64,000 nucleotides of DNA, taken from assembly GCF_008370685.1 (NCBI RefSeq), contig NZ_VTZU01000006.1, positions 62,001 to 126,000 of the forward strand. The letters run 5' to 3'. This stretch comes from Aquimarina sp. RZ0. Its GTDB lineage: Bacteria; Bacteroidota; Bacteroidia; Flavobacteriales; Flavobacteriaceae. Below the pieces are notes generated by a model. That model ran no database searches. It saw only the letters and a list, made by a program, of their open reading frames with translations, and was not told the origin of the DNA. Positions 28,284 through 37,534 of the stretch are shown here, one piece after another (position 1 is the stretch's first letter; every line of letters begins with the position of its first letter). Position numbers and translations under genes: made by a program.

Positions 28284-31094
28284 CATTTAGAAATTGCAAA
28301 ATCCTATAATAATATAGGTATCATATTTTGGAAAACTCTAATTATGAAAAAGCATTAAATTATTATAAAAAAACGTTAGCGATTTATTTAGGAACATTAG
28401 GTCCAAATCATAAAAAAACAGGATATATATATAATAATATAGGGATTGTAAATGGTGTTATATGGAAGTTTAATGATGCTATAAAATACTATGAAAAAAG
28501 TGCAAAAATAAAAATTAAGAACTTAGGAGAAAACCATGTGTCTTTGGCCTATACTTATGTAAATATGGGGCTAATATATAAAAATCTTAAAGATTTTAAT
28601 CATGCTTTATATTATTTTCAGATGGCATTGTCAATTCTTAAAAAACAAAAAGATTTAAGAGGCTTAAAGGCGGTATACCAAAATTTGGGTACGGTTTATC
28701 TTGACAAAGGAGAGTATGATAAGGCTTTTTCTTATTATAAAAAAAGTTTAGATATAGGGCTTAAATATTATGGAAAACGTAATCAAGAAATTGGAGATCT
28801 ATACACCTTATTAGGTAATGTTTATTTGAATAAAGAGGATAATGATAAGGCTTTAAATTATTACAAAAAAGCGCTCCAAATTTATAAAGATATATTTGGA
28901 GAAAATAACGATAATGTCGCAAGTGCATATGACAATATAGGAAATGTATTTGGTAGAAAAAATAGATCCGATATGGCATTAAAATATTATAACAAAAGTC
29001 TAACAATACGTAATTCTCTTGTTGATGAACATACTCTTAGTATTGAAGGGTCATATGATAATATAGCTAATCTTTATTTTGAAAAAGCAAATTATAAGGA
29101 TGCTTTAAAACACTATATAAAAACACTAAGAGTTTTAAATAATATATATGGAGAACAGCATATATTTAACACATTCTATTATATTAAAATAGCAACCATA
29201 TATAACGAACAACAAAAATATGAAAAGGCGATTTCCTATTTTGAAAAAGCATTTATTTCAAATTCTAGAAATAATAATCATAAAGATGTTCAAACTGCTT
29301 TTGATATTGATAATTATTATGATTATAAATTATTGTTAGAAACTCTTCAGGGAAAGTCAAAAACTCTTCAATCTTTATCTTTAAAATATAAAGATTTTGA
29401 ATATCTTAATAAAAGTATTGTTACTTATCAAAAAGCGGAATTTTTGATTGAAAACATCAGAAAATCATTTCAAAATTATCAGGATAAAATATTATTTAAC
29501 AGACAGGCAAAAGAAGTTTATTCAAATGCAATACAATCTCAATTATTGGTTTATAATCATAAGAAAGAATGGCAAATTTTAGATAAAGTATTTCATTACT
29601 CAGAAAAAAGCAAATCTAATACGCTTAAAGATCTCTTAAACGATGCCAATGCCAAAAACTTTTCTGGTATTCCGGATGATCTCATTCAACAAGAAAAAAA
29701 CCTAAAAATAAACAAAGCTTTTTATAGATCTAAAATCAATGAAGAACTTGCTAACAAAGTAAGTGATTCTACCAAAATAAATACCTACGAAAGCAAACTA
29801 TTCGATATTAATAGAAAACAAGATTCTATTACACAACTTCTGGAAAAAAACTATCCTAAATACCATCAACTAAAATATAACAATGAAGTAGTTTCTGTAG
29901 CTGAAATCCAACAAAAACTAGATGACCACACTACCTTATTAGAGTTTTTTACTGCTGATAGTAGTACCTATGCTTTTACCATTTCTAAACATAAGATCGA
30001 TGTCAAAGAATTAGCTACCCCTAAACTCACACAAAAAGTAGAACAACTAAGAACAACCATTACCCGTAAAAATACAACCACCTATAAAACACAAGCATAC
30101 AAATTATATAAAACACTCATTGCTCCTATCAAAGATCAATTGGTAGGAGAAAATTTGATTATTGTGCCTGATGGCCCATTATGGCACCTTAATTTTGAGC
30201 TTTTAGTAAACCAAGAGGATGTCTCCAACAATCCCAAAGAATTATCATATCTGCTAAAAGATTATGTCATTACTTATGCCAATTCAGCTACTTTATTCTT
30301 TAACCAAAAGATAGTCTCCACAAATAATAAGACGAAGCAACAAGAAGAATGTTTAGCCTTTTCTTTTACAGATAGCACCAATATAGCAGATGCTACCCAT
30401 ATGAGTCTGGCTACCTTACGTGATACCGGAGATGACCTCCCGGGAACCCGTAAAGAGATTAAAGCCATCGCTGATATCATTGATGGACAATATTACTACG
30501 GATCAGAGGCCGTAGAAGCTAATTTTAAGAAAAATGCGAGTCATTACAATATTCTACACCTGGCATTACATGGCGAAGTCGATAACGAACGCCCAGAGAA
30601 CTCTAAACTCTTTTTTACCAGGAATAAAGATACCATAGAAGATAATCTTTTATATAGCCACGAACTCTTCGCCTTAGATATCCCTGCTGAGTTAACTGTA
30701 CTGAGCGCCTGTAATACTGGAACAGGAAAAATAGCCAAAGGAGAAGGAATTATGAGTCTGGGAACCGCTTTTCAGTATGCTGGAACCAAAAGCCTGCTAC
30801 TCACTAATTGGGAAGTATCTGATCAAACAACTCCAGCATTGATGAAAAATTTCTATACCAACCTAAAAGAGGGCATGAATAAGGGAAAAGCGTTGCAACA
30901 GGCAAAATTAACTTACTTACAAAGTGCAGCACCAGAAAGAACACATCCTTTTTACTGGGGAGGTTTTTACCTGGTAGGAGATCCTGCTCCCATCGCTTTT
31001 AGTACTCATAACTATAGTGATTGGGTGATTGGAATAGCTATAGTAATCTTGATCTTATCAGGTGCGTTTTGGTATAGAAAAAAGAAAAAACAGT

Positions 31095-31125
31095 TTCCCC
31101 TCTTGAGAGGGGTTAGGGGTGTGTT
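31095..31125 (+). repeat. Right half of palindromic repeat inside TPR-CHAT 3' end
   Basis: TTCCCCTCTTGAGAGGGG followed by TTAGGGGTGTGTT, the right arm only. It is read in frame as the last residues of the TPR-CHAT protein (PLLRGVRGVFNI), so the repeat supplies the stop region of the gene. Confidence 0.9.
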
Positions 31126-31182
31126 CAATATATAAGGAAAGTTAAAACATAACTTTTATCAAAACAGGAAATTTCAATACAT

Positions 31183-31569
31183 ATGAAAAAGCGGAAAATC
31201 ATCCCATATAACCCTAAACTAAAAGAATATGCAAGACAATTAAGAAATAATAGTACTAAATCAGAAATTCTGTTATGGCAAAAATTAAAAAGAAAACAAC
31301 TATGTGGATATGATTTTCACCGTCAAAAACCAATAGATAATTATATTTTAGATTTTTTTTGCCACGAATTAATGTTAGGTATAGAAATTGACGGATATTC
31401 TCATCAATTAATTGAGGTATATAAAAAAGATGTACGTAAAGAAAAAACAATGAATAGACTAGGAATTAATATTCTAAGATTTACAGACCAACAGGTATTC
31501 AAAGATATGTTTAATGTATTACTAGCAATAGAAGAGTATATTCAACAATATGAAAGTAAAAAATGGTAA
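31183..31569 (+). CDS. DUF559 (Vsr-like endonuclease) protein
   Basis: 128 residues. The core matches DUF559, related to very-short-patch-repair endonucleases: ARQLRNNSTKSEILLWQKLK, GYDFHRQKPIDNYILDFFCHE and LGIEIDGYSHQ (likely catalytic Glu/Asp), then LGINILRFTDQQV. Starts at ATG 31183. It sits between two same-direction copies of the right arm of the palindromic repeat (31095-31125 and a degenerate copy at about 31577-31611). This resembles the way REP elements flank RAYT transposases, but DUF559 is a nuclease-like fold and no link to the repeats is established. Substrate unknown. Confidence 0.88.
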   Translation: MKKRKIIPYNPKLKEYARQLRNNSTKSEILLWQKLKRKQLCGYDFHRQKPIDNYILDFFCHELMLGIEIDGYSHQLIEVYKKDVRKEKTMNRLGINILRFTDQQVFKDMFNVLLAIEEYIQQYESKKW

Positions 31570-31576
31570 TATAGAT

Positions 31577-31611
31577 TTCCTTCAAGGACAAAGGTTAGGG
31601 GGAATGTGTTC
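31577..31611 (+). repeat. Degenerate right arm of palindromic repeat
   Basis: The pattern TTCC..CAAGGAC.AAGGTTAGGG..TGTGTT still aligns with the right arm although the hairpin is damaged. With the arm at 31095-31125 it forms a direct pair bracketing the DUF559 gene. Confidence 0.6.
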
Positions 31612-31633
31612 AACATAGAAAAAAATAGTAAAC

Positions 31634-31800
31634 AACACACCCAAGGATTTCTAACTTTTGCCTATGGCGCAAGTTGAAATACTATCCCTCTCTAGAGGGA
31701 AGGTCATTAGAATATTATTTTTAGATTCTATGATAAATATAAAAATTATCAGAAAAACGAAATAACATATTCCCCTCTCGAGAGGGGCTAGGGGTGTGTT
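31634..31800 (+). repeat. Palindromic repeat, unit 5 (enlarged interior)
   Basis: 167 bp with intact ends and both hairpins, but about 33 bp longer than units 2 and 3. The extra sequence lies between the two halves, showing that the interior is variable while the arms are conserved. Confidence 0.88.
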
Positions 31801-31823
31801 CACCGTAAAGGAAAATAACTAAC

Positions 31824-32062
31824 AACACACCCAAGGATTTCTAGCTTTTGCCTATGACGTAAGCTGAAATACTATCCCTCTCAAGAGGGAAGGTTATTGT
31901 TGGATATTAAAATAAATTATCAAATGAATTTAAATGCCTTGGTGTTTGCAACTTTTTTTTAATACACTCATTTTGAGTGAAAAACAGAATTATAAACAGA
32001 TGAAAGATAGTAATACAAAAGAATATAAGAGCTCCCCTCTTGAGAGGGGTTAGGGGTGTGTT
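31824..32062 (+). repeat. Palindromic repeat, unit 6 (enlarged interior)
   Basis: 239 bp with about 105 bp of unrelated A/T-rich sequence between the left hairpin (CCCTCTCAAGAGGG) and the right hairpin (CCCCTCTTGAGAGGGG). It ends 41 bp before the exonuclease III start and closes the island. Confidence 0.85.
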
Positions 32063-32103
32063 AGAGATCAATATAAGAATCAACAAACAAATTAAATAAT
32101 CAC

Positions 32104-32868
32104 ATGAAAATAATATCATATAACGTAAACGGAATACGAGCAGCATTAAAAAAAGATTTTATTGGATGGTTACAACAGGCAGATCCTGATGTACTTTGCT
32201 TACAAGAGATCAAAGCTACAGAAGATCAATTGGATTTGTCAGTTTTTGTAGCAGCAGGATATAAGTATACTTATTGGTACAGTGCTCAGAAAAAGGGATA
32301 TAGTGGTGTTGCAATTTTATCCAAAACAGAACCAGATCATATCGAGTACGGTACAGGAATCGATTATATGGATAATGAAGGTAGAAATCTGAGAGCAGAT
32401 TTTAATGGAGTCTCTATTATGAGTTTATACCTGCCTAGTGGTTCTAATGTGGATCGCATAGAACATAAACTAAAATTTATGGCGGATTTTCAAGAATATA
32501 TCAATGAGTTAAAAACTACACATCCTAATCTGGTGATTCTCGGGGATTATAATATTTGTCATCAAGCCATTGATATTCATGATCCGGTGCGTAATAAAAA
32601 TGTATCTGGATTCTTACCCGTAGAACGAGAATGGATTGGTAATTTTATGGCTAGTGGATTTATAGATTCCTTCAGGCATTTTAATTCAGAACCTCATCAG
32701 TATTCATGGTGGAGTTATCGTGCTAATGCCAGAGCAAATAATAAAGGATGGCGATTGGATTATGGTATGGTAGCAAAACCACTGCAAGACAAATTAGAGA
32801 GAGCCGTGATTTTATCAGAAGCAAAACATAGTGATCACTGCCCTATTATGGTAGAATTAAGCTTATAA
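32104..32868 (+). CDS. xth: Exodeoxyribonuclease III
   Basis: 254 residues, normal family length. Metal and catalytic motifs of the EEP fold are present: NVNGIRAA at the N-terminus, Glu in CLQEIKA, the GDYNICH motif, and the terminal SDHCPI with the catalytic His. The enzyme repairs abasic and blocked 3' ends in DNA. Cytoplasmic. It lies just right of the repeat island, so its upstream region is repeat sequence. Confidence 0.95.
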   Translation: MKIISYNVNGIRAALKKDFIGWLQQADPDVLCLQEIKATEDQLDLSVFVAAGYKYTYWYSAQKKGYSGVAILSKTEPDHIEYGTGIDYMDNEGRNLRADFNGVSIMSLYLPSGSNVDRIEHKLKFMADFQEYINELKTTHPNLVILGDYNICHQAIDIHDPVRNKNVSGFLPVEREWIGNFMASGFIDSFRHFNSEPHQYSWWSYRANARANNKGWRLDYGMVAKPLQDKLERAVILSEAKHSDHCPIMVELSL

Positions 32869-32978
32869 AATTTTGTAACTTTACTATTGCTAACACGTTT
32901 TTATAGTAGGATTAAAATAGTATTAAGCAAGTTACTTTGATATAAATATCAATTTATCAAACTCTTATGCATAAAAAA

Positions 32979-33080
32979 AGTAAACTACCTCGGGGCAAGC
33001 CCACGAGGCATTTATTAGAAAAAAATCATTTCGATTTCGAGGCAAGCCTCGGAGCATTTAAATCTCGATTATCGAGTAAA
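32979..33080 (+). repeat. Multi-hairpin dispersed repeat, long form, copy C
   Basis: 102 bp and the best-preserved copy. Three hairpins: CCTCGGGGCAAGCCCACGAGG, CGAGGCAAGCCTCG and CTCGATTATCGAG. It begins AGTAAACTACC and ends CGAGTAAA. It lies between xth and the OmpA-family gene in otherwise empty sequence (32869-33255). Confidence 0.88.
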
Positions 33081-33255
33081 ATTCTTTGTGATTGTTTGAG
33101 TGATGTATTGAGATAAAATAGAGGGAATTTGTATCTAAATATAATTTTGATCAAAAAGCGAACAATTAACAATAGAAAAGCAATAAAAGATTTATTATTA
33201 TTATGCTGATTTTATCAGATCAAACGATGACCAAAAAAAATTTAATAAGCCCAGA

Positions 33256-34215
33256 ATGATAAAAAAAATAATAGTATTCGTATGTATAGGAACTTTTTCT
33301 GTTTCTTGTGTTTCTTCCAAAGTTCATAAAGAACTGGAAGGTAAGTATACGAGATTAAAACGCGATCATCGCAAACTAGATGATACGTTTAAAGCCTTGC
33401 AAAAATCCAGTGATGCTCATGAATTGGCAGCAAAACAATTGAATGATGCGTACAATAAATTACGTACAGAGAAAAATGAGTTACAAGCCAAATACGATGC
33501 TGCTTTATCCAATTACAATAATCTAAAAAACTCTTATGATGCGCTAGAAAAAAATAGTTCTGCATCGATAGCCGCCAATAGTAAAAAAAACAGAGAACTT
33601 CTTGCAACATTAGAAGAAAAAGAAAAGGCATTAACAGCAGAACGCAGTCGCTTAGAAGCCTTACAAAAAGATCTGGATGCCCGTTCTAAACGCGTAGATG
33701 AGCTAGAAGGATTGATCGCTGCCAAAGACGCTAAAATGCAAGCATTAAAAACAGCAATCTCTAATGCGCTCCGTAATTTTGAAGGAAAAGGATTGACCGT
33801 AGAAGAGCGAAACGGAAAAGTATATATCTCTATGGAAAATAAGCTATTATTTGACTCTGGTAGCTGGGCAGTAGGAACACAAGGTAAAAAGGCGGTACAG
33901 CAATTAGGATCCGTATTGGCAGAGAATAATGACATTGCGGTATTGATAGAAGGACATACTGATAATGTACCCTATACAGGCAATGGACAGCTCAAAGGAA
34001 ACTGGGATCTGTCTACAAAAAGAGCTACAGCTATTGTACACATATTAGTTGAGAACTCGCAGATCGATGCACAAAATCTTACAGCCGCAGGAAGAGGAGC
34101 TTTTGCACCTATAGCCTCTAATGACACAGCAACAGGCAAGGCTAAAAACAGAAGAATCGAGGTGATACTAACACCTAAACTGGATGAGATTACTAAGTTA
34201 TTGAATGATATATAA
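33256..34215 (+). CDS. OmpA-family lipoprotein with coiled coil
   Basis: 319 residues. Lipobox Cys18 (FSVSC), then a long heptad-rich coiled coil (about 25-165), then an OmpA-like peptidoglycan-binding domain (VYISMENKLLFDSGSW, IEGHTDNVPYTG, WDLSTKRATAIV, GRGAFAPIASN, NRRIEVIL). The Asp/Arg residues that bind diaminopimelate in the family are in the HTDN and NRRIEV motifs. It likely tethers the outer membrane to the wall. A strong terminator follows. Confidence 0.92.
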   Translation: MIKKIIVFVCIGTFSVSCVSSKVHKELEGKYTRLKRDHRKLDDTFKALQKSSDAHELAAKQLNDAYNKLRTEKNELQAKYDAALSNYNNLKNSYDALEKNSSASIAANSKKNRELLATLEEKEKALTAERSRLEALQKDLDARSKRVDELEGLIAAKDAKMQALKTAISNALRNFEGKGLTVEERNGKVYISMENKLLFDSGSWAVGTQGKKAVQQLGSVLAENNDIAVLIEGHTDNVPYTGNGQLKGNWDLSTKRATAIVHILVENSQIDAQNLTAAGRGAFAPIASNDTATGKAKNRRIEVILTPKLDEITKLLNDI

Positions 34216-34230
34216 CGAAATCGAAATTAG

Positions 34231-34266
34231 CCCACAAAAAAAGCTGTCAGTTGACAGCTTTTTTTG
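34231..34266 (+). terminator. Rho-independent terminator
   Basis: AAAAAGCTGTCA-GT-TGACAGCTTTTTT, a perfect stem with A/T flanks. It lies between the convergent OmpA-family gene and an exported protein gene and probably works both ways. Confidence 0.9.
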
Positions 34267-34288
34267 TATATATTATAAAAGAGACTTA

Positions 34289-34702
34289 TTAATTAAATAA
34301 ACCTTTTAAAATATCATCAACTTCTTTTCCATTATTTGCTTTAAGTTGTTCTTTTAATATTAAAAGTTTACTTCTAAAACTATCAATAACGTCACTAGCA
34401 TTACCTTTATCAAGTTTAATAGCTCGACCTTGACTTGTGAGTAAAGTATAGATATAAGCTTCTTTTGCTTTTGAATTATCTTTTTTTGTTTCCAGAGATA
34501 CAGTTCCTGACTTTAAAAGAAAGGAGATGGTATTATCTTGAGCAACCACTTTGTCTGTCATTTCAGAAATATCAGTTGCTAAACTATAAAGTTTTTCTTG
34601 TTCTTCTTTAAGTACTCTCCAATCAGTATCTTTACTGTTAATTTGTGCCTGTGTAGTAAATCCTGCGCCTACCATCAATAGAAGTAGAAATAATTTTTTC
34701 AT
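34289..34702 (-). CDS. Exported protein of unknown function
   Basis: 137 residues with a clear signal peptide (LFLLLLMVGAGFTTQAQI). The mature part is helical and charged (WRVLKEEQEKLYSLATDISE, then VIDSFRSKLLILKEQLK). No family recognised. Convergent with the OmpA-family gene across a shared terminator. Probably periplasmic. Confidence 0.7.
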   Translation of the reverse strand: MKKLFLLLLMVGAGFTTQAQINSKDTDWRVLKEEQEKLYSLATDISEMTDKVVAQDNTISFLLKSGTVSLETKKDNSKAKEAYIYTLLTSQGRAIKLDKGNASDVIDSFRSKLLILKEQLKANNGKEVDDILKGLFN

Positions 34703-35067
34703 AATATCTTTGGGTGTTATAAATTTAGTATCAAAACTACGTATTTGATTTCACGTATTCCAAAACGGAATAAAATTAATTTTAGTATTAAAGTTATCTT
34801 AAAAACGGTTTAAAATAACCAATTTAATTTGAAGATTCCAAAAAGTATGCCACGAATTTAAACAGAAGCACCGTTGAACGACAAAATTTCGAAGAAATAA
34901 TGATCACAGAACCTTATTCTGTAGGATAACTCTCTATTATTGAATACATACCGATGGTGAAAATTTTGACAGCTCCTAAGCTCATATGATCCATTTCTGA
35001 TTTAAAATTACTCATCCAAACTTGCTCTTTTTTCGTCAATACTTCAACATAAAAAAAAGTACTGTAG
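34703..35067. other. Intergenic region, no gene seen
   Basis: About 365 A/T-rich bases upstream of the exported protein gene. No coding frame was recognised. It leads into the TIR element beginning at 35068. Confidence 0.4.
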
Positions 35068-35234
35068 TATTATACCATTTCTACCTTAAAATTACCCACT
35101 AAATTTATTCTTTTCCTCTTATGCTTCAAAATAAAAATTAACCGTAGCTAAGACTATGCTGAACTTTTCTTTTTTGCTTAAAGAAAAACAACTGTATTTT
35201 ATTTGGGTAATTTTAAAGCAAAAATGGTATTATA
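35068..35234. repeat. MITE-like element with ~31-bp terminal inverted repeats
   Basis: The left arm (35068-35098) is the near-exact reverse complement of the right arm (35204-35234), which begins TGGGTAATTTTAA; about four mismatches over 31 bases. The ~105-bp interior has no gene but contains a diverged relative of the 141-bp repeat core (ACCGTAGCT..ACTATGCTGA at about 35142-35165). It may be a mobile element or a large hairpin. Confidence 0.65.
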
Positions 35235-35430
35235 TGTTGATTCAGATCAAAAATAACAACAAACTAAACCTCTCTAACTATTTGATTGTTAATAAAACAT
35301 GATAAATATTTTTTTAAATTAGAAAGGTCTCTACTATTTTTACGATAAATTTATTAGGAATTTTTGGTTCTGTTTTTTGGGAAAGGACAAAATCAAACGT
35401 AAAAGGGAATACGAATCAAAACTTATAAGT

Positions 35431-35586
35431 ATGCAGTATAAAGTAATTGATACTAAAAGCCAGTATTTTGGTAAGGTATTAGATTTCGAATCCTGTTCCA
35501 ATCTAAGTGATGTAGCAGGAGTACTTCTTAAAATAGAAAGAAATAAAGTCTCACTTTTCAAATTTAATGAGATAGAATTAGTGTAA
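35431..35586 (+). CDS. Small protein of unknown function
   Basis: 51 residues from ATG 35431 (MQYKVIDTKSQYFGK); the frame is open further upstream to 35377 but that extension is lysine/arginine-rich and less protein-like. Small beta-rich charged sequence (YFGKVLDFESCSNLSD, GVLLKIERNKVSLFKF) ending just before a terminator. No family recognised, but the terminator and codon use favour a real gene. Confidence 0.5.
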   Translation: MQYKVIDTKSQYFGKVLDFESCSNLSDVAGVLLKIERNKVSLFKFNEIELV

Positions 35587-35598
35587 CTTAACAATCCT

Positions 35599-35632
35599 AA
35601 ACGCTCTGAATGTTTCAGAGCTTTTTTATTTT
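35599..35632 (+). terminator. Rho-independent terminator
   Basis: GCTCTGAA-TG-TTTCAGAGC stem followed by a T-rich run. It ends the small gene at 35431-35586 and lies before the convergent ribE. Confidence 0.8.
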
Positions 35633-35677
35633 ATTTAATCCCTCATTTTAGAAACTATCCTACATTATTTCAGAATG

Positions 35678-36265
35678 CTACGTTAATTCTGCAATCCTTT
35701 TTACATATTTTCCGATTACATCAAACTCCAGATTGACTAAAGTACCTATCATAAAGGTATTAAAATTCGTATGCGCATAGGTATATGGAATAATTGCTAC
35801 GCTAAACATATTTTTTTTAGAATTAACTACTGTCAGACTCACACCATTAACGGTTACAGAGCCTTTTTCTATGGTAATATTACTGAGAGCAGGATCATAC
35901 TCAAAGGTAAAATACCAGCTTCCCTCTGCTTCTTTTATCTCTTTACAAACCGCAATCTGATCTACATGACCTTGTACAATATGACCATCCAGACGCGCTC
36001 CCAGTTTCATGCCGCGCTCCAGATTAACCATTGAACCTATTGCGAGATCTGTAAGATTTGTTTTATCCAGAGTCTCTTTAATAGCCGTAACAGTATATGT
36101 ATCTGTATCTATAGAAACCACCGTAAGGCAGACACCGTTATGTGCAACGCTCTGATCAATTTTTAGGTCAGAAGTAAAATTTGTTCGAACGGTAATATCA
36201 AGATTCTCCTTGTTCATTTGTAGATTCATGATCGTTCCTAACTCTTCAATGATTCCTGTAAACAT
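35678..36265 (-). CDS. ribE: Riboflavin synthase, alpha subunit
   Basis: 195 residues with the hallmark MFTGIIEELG start and two tandem lumazine-binding repeats (about 1-95 and 96-190, with HNGVCLTVVSID and VNGVSLTVVNSK as equivalent motifs). GHIVQGHVDQ is also typical. It converts two 6,7-dimethyl-8-ribityllumazine molecules to riboflavin. No FMN riboswitch is visible in the 86-bp gap to the divergent pdxA. Cytoplasmic. Confidence 0.95.
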   Translation of the reverse strand: MFTGIIEELGTIMNLQMNKENLDITVRTNFTSDLKIDQSVAHNGVCLTVVSIDTDTYTVTAIKETLDKTNLTDLAIGSMVNLERGMKLGARLDGHIVQGHVDQIAVCKEIKEAEGSWYFTFEYDPALSNITIEKGSVTVNGVSLTVVNSKKNMFSVAIIPYTYAHTNFNTFMIGTLVNLEFDVIGKYVKRIAELT

Positions 36266-36351
36266 AAATGCAAATTATTTAGTTAAATTTGTGACCTTAA
36301 AAAATTGTAGTCCGGGTTTGGATTTCAAAAATACTTATAAAGTAGGTTATA

Positions 36352-37452
36352 ATGAAGAAAGAAGAAAAAATAAGATTAGGCATTTCTATCGGAGATTTGA
36401 ATGGCATTGGTAGTGAAGTGATCCTTAAAACTTTTGAAGATTCCAGAATGCTGGATTTTTGCACTCCCGTTATTTTTGCATCCGTAAAGGTCCTTTCCTT
36501 TCTAAAAAAACACTATAAAATAAATGCCAACTTACACGGTATTGACAAAACAGCTCAAATTCTGGATGGTAAAATAAATGTGCTAAATGTCTGGAAAGAG
36601 GGAATAGACATTAATTTTGGGCAAGAAAACGAAAAAATAGGAAATTATGCTATTAAATCCCTTACAGCGGCTACTATGGCTTTAAAAAATGAGGAAATAG
36701 ATATATTGGTAACTGCTCCTATAAACAAGCATAGTATTCAATCCGAAGATTTTAAATTCCCGGGACATACAGATTACTTAGATCAGGAATTAGAAGGAAA
36801 TAGTTTAATGTTTATGGTTACAGACACCTTAAAAATTGGGTTGCTTACGGATCATGTACCTGTAAAAGACATTGCCGATACTATTACACCTGCGTTGATA
36901 GAACAAAAAATAGCTACTATATACACGGCTTTGAAACAAGATTTTGGCATTAGTAAGCCAAAAATTGCAGTATTAGGAATTAATCCTCATAGTGGAGATA
37001 ATGGTGTTATTGGCAAAGAAGATGAAGAAGTACTAAAACCCACAATTAAAAAAATCAATGAATCTGGAAAATTAGTATATGGTCCATATGCAGCCGATAG
37101 TTTTTTTGGCTCTGATAATTATAAAGCTTTTGATGCCATCGTAGCGTCTTATCATGATCAGGGACTAATTCCGTTTAAGACATTATCTTTTGGTAAAGGC
37201 GTTAATTATACAGCTGGACTAAACAAAGTACGTACCTCTCCAGATCACGGAACAGCTTTTGAAATTGCCGGGAAGAATAAAGCTGATAACAATTCTTTTA
37301 AAGAAGCAGTATTTACCGCACTAAAGATTTTTAAAAACAGACAGGAATACCTTGAGCTCACTAAGAATCCATTAAAAAAACAACCACGCAAACCACAGAA
37401 TAAAGGAGCAAGAGATCAGACCACAAAGAATCAAAAACCTAATATGTCATAA
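36352..37452 (+). CDS. pdxA: 4-hydroxythreonine-4-phosphate dehydrogenase
   Basis: 366 residues. Motifs include ISIGDLNGIGSEV at the N-terminus, TAPINKHS, FPGHTDYLDQ, GINPHSGDNGVIGKED and SYHDQGLIPFK, with the metal-binding His residues of the family. It acts in pyridoxal 5'-phosphate synthesis. The C-terminal ~20 residues are a basic tail (PLKKQPRKPQNKGARDQTT) beyond the usual family end. Divergent from ribE and upstream of the DUF177-rpmF operon. Confidence 0.95.
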   Translation: MKKEEKIRLGISIGDLNGIGSEVILKTFEDSRMLDFCTPVIFASVKVLSFLKKHYKINANLHGIDKTAQILDGKINVLNVWKEGIDINFGQENEKIGNYAIKSLTAATMALKNEEIDILVTAPINKHSIQSEDFKFPGHTDYLDQELEGNSLMFMVTDTLKIGLLTDHVPVKDIADTITPALIEQKIATIYTALKQDFGISKPKIAVLGINPHSGDNGVIGKEDEEVLKPTIKKINESGKLVYGPYAADSFFGSDNYKAFDAIVASYHDQGLIPFKTLSFGKGVNYTAGLNKVRTSPDHGTAFEIAGKNKADNNSFKEAVFTALKIFKNRQEYLELTKNPLKKQPRKPQNKGARDQTTKNQKPNMS

Positions 37453-37534
37453 TTTTAGAATTGCAAAGATCGTTTAATGACTAACTTTCTGATATAATTT
37501 TACTTACAAAAACGCTTTCATAGTATTTTTTTAT

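Larger units (their letters stand above)
27830..31135 (+). pseudogene. TPR-CHAT protein gene interrupted by two compensating indels
   Basis: Two same-frame ORFs (27830-28309 and 28328-31135) read as one gene of about 1,100 codons. The first gives a signal peptide (TLIFLFFTSITFAQS) and TPR repeats. The second gives more TPRs, a linker, then a CHAT caspase-like domain with His in LHLALHGE (codon 30569-30571) and Cys in LSACNTG (codon 30710-30712), then one C-terminal membrane helix (WVIGIAIVILILSGAFWY). The break is a perfect 7-bp tandem duplication (AGAAAAC twice, 28270-28283) followed by loss of one A in GGAAAAC near 28331; between them the conserved TPR sequence HLEIAKSYNNIGIIF is readable in another frame. 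It could be a decaying gene, a switchable one, or an assembly error. CHAT domains are cysteine proteases or relatives in several defence and death systems; the role here is unknown. Confidence 0.8.

Noticed and set aside
36266-36351. FMN riboswitch upstream of ribE
   Set aside because: The gap to the divergent pdxA is only 86 bp and shows none of the conserved multi-stem layout.
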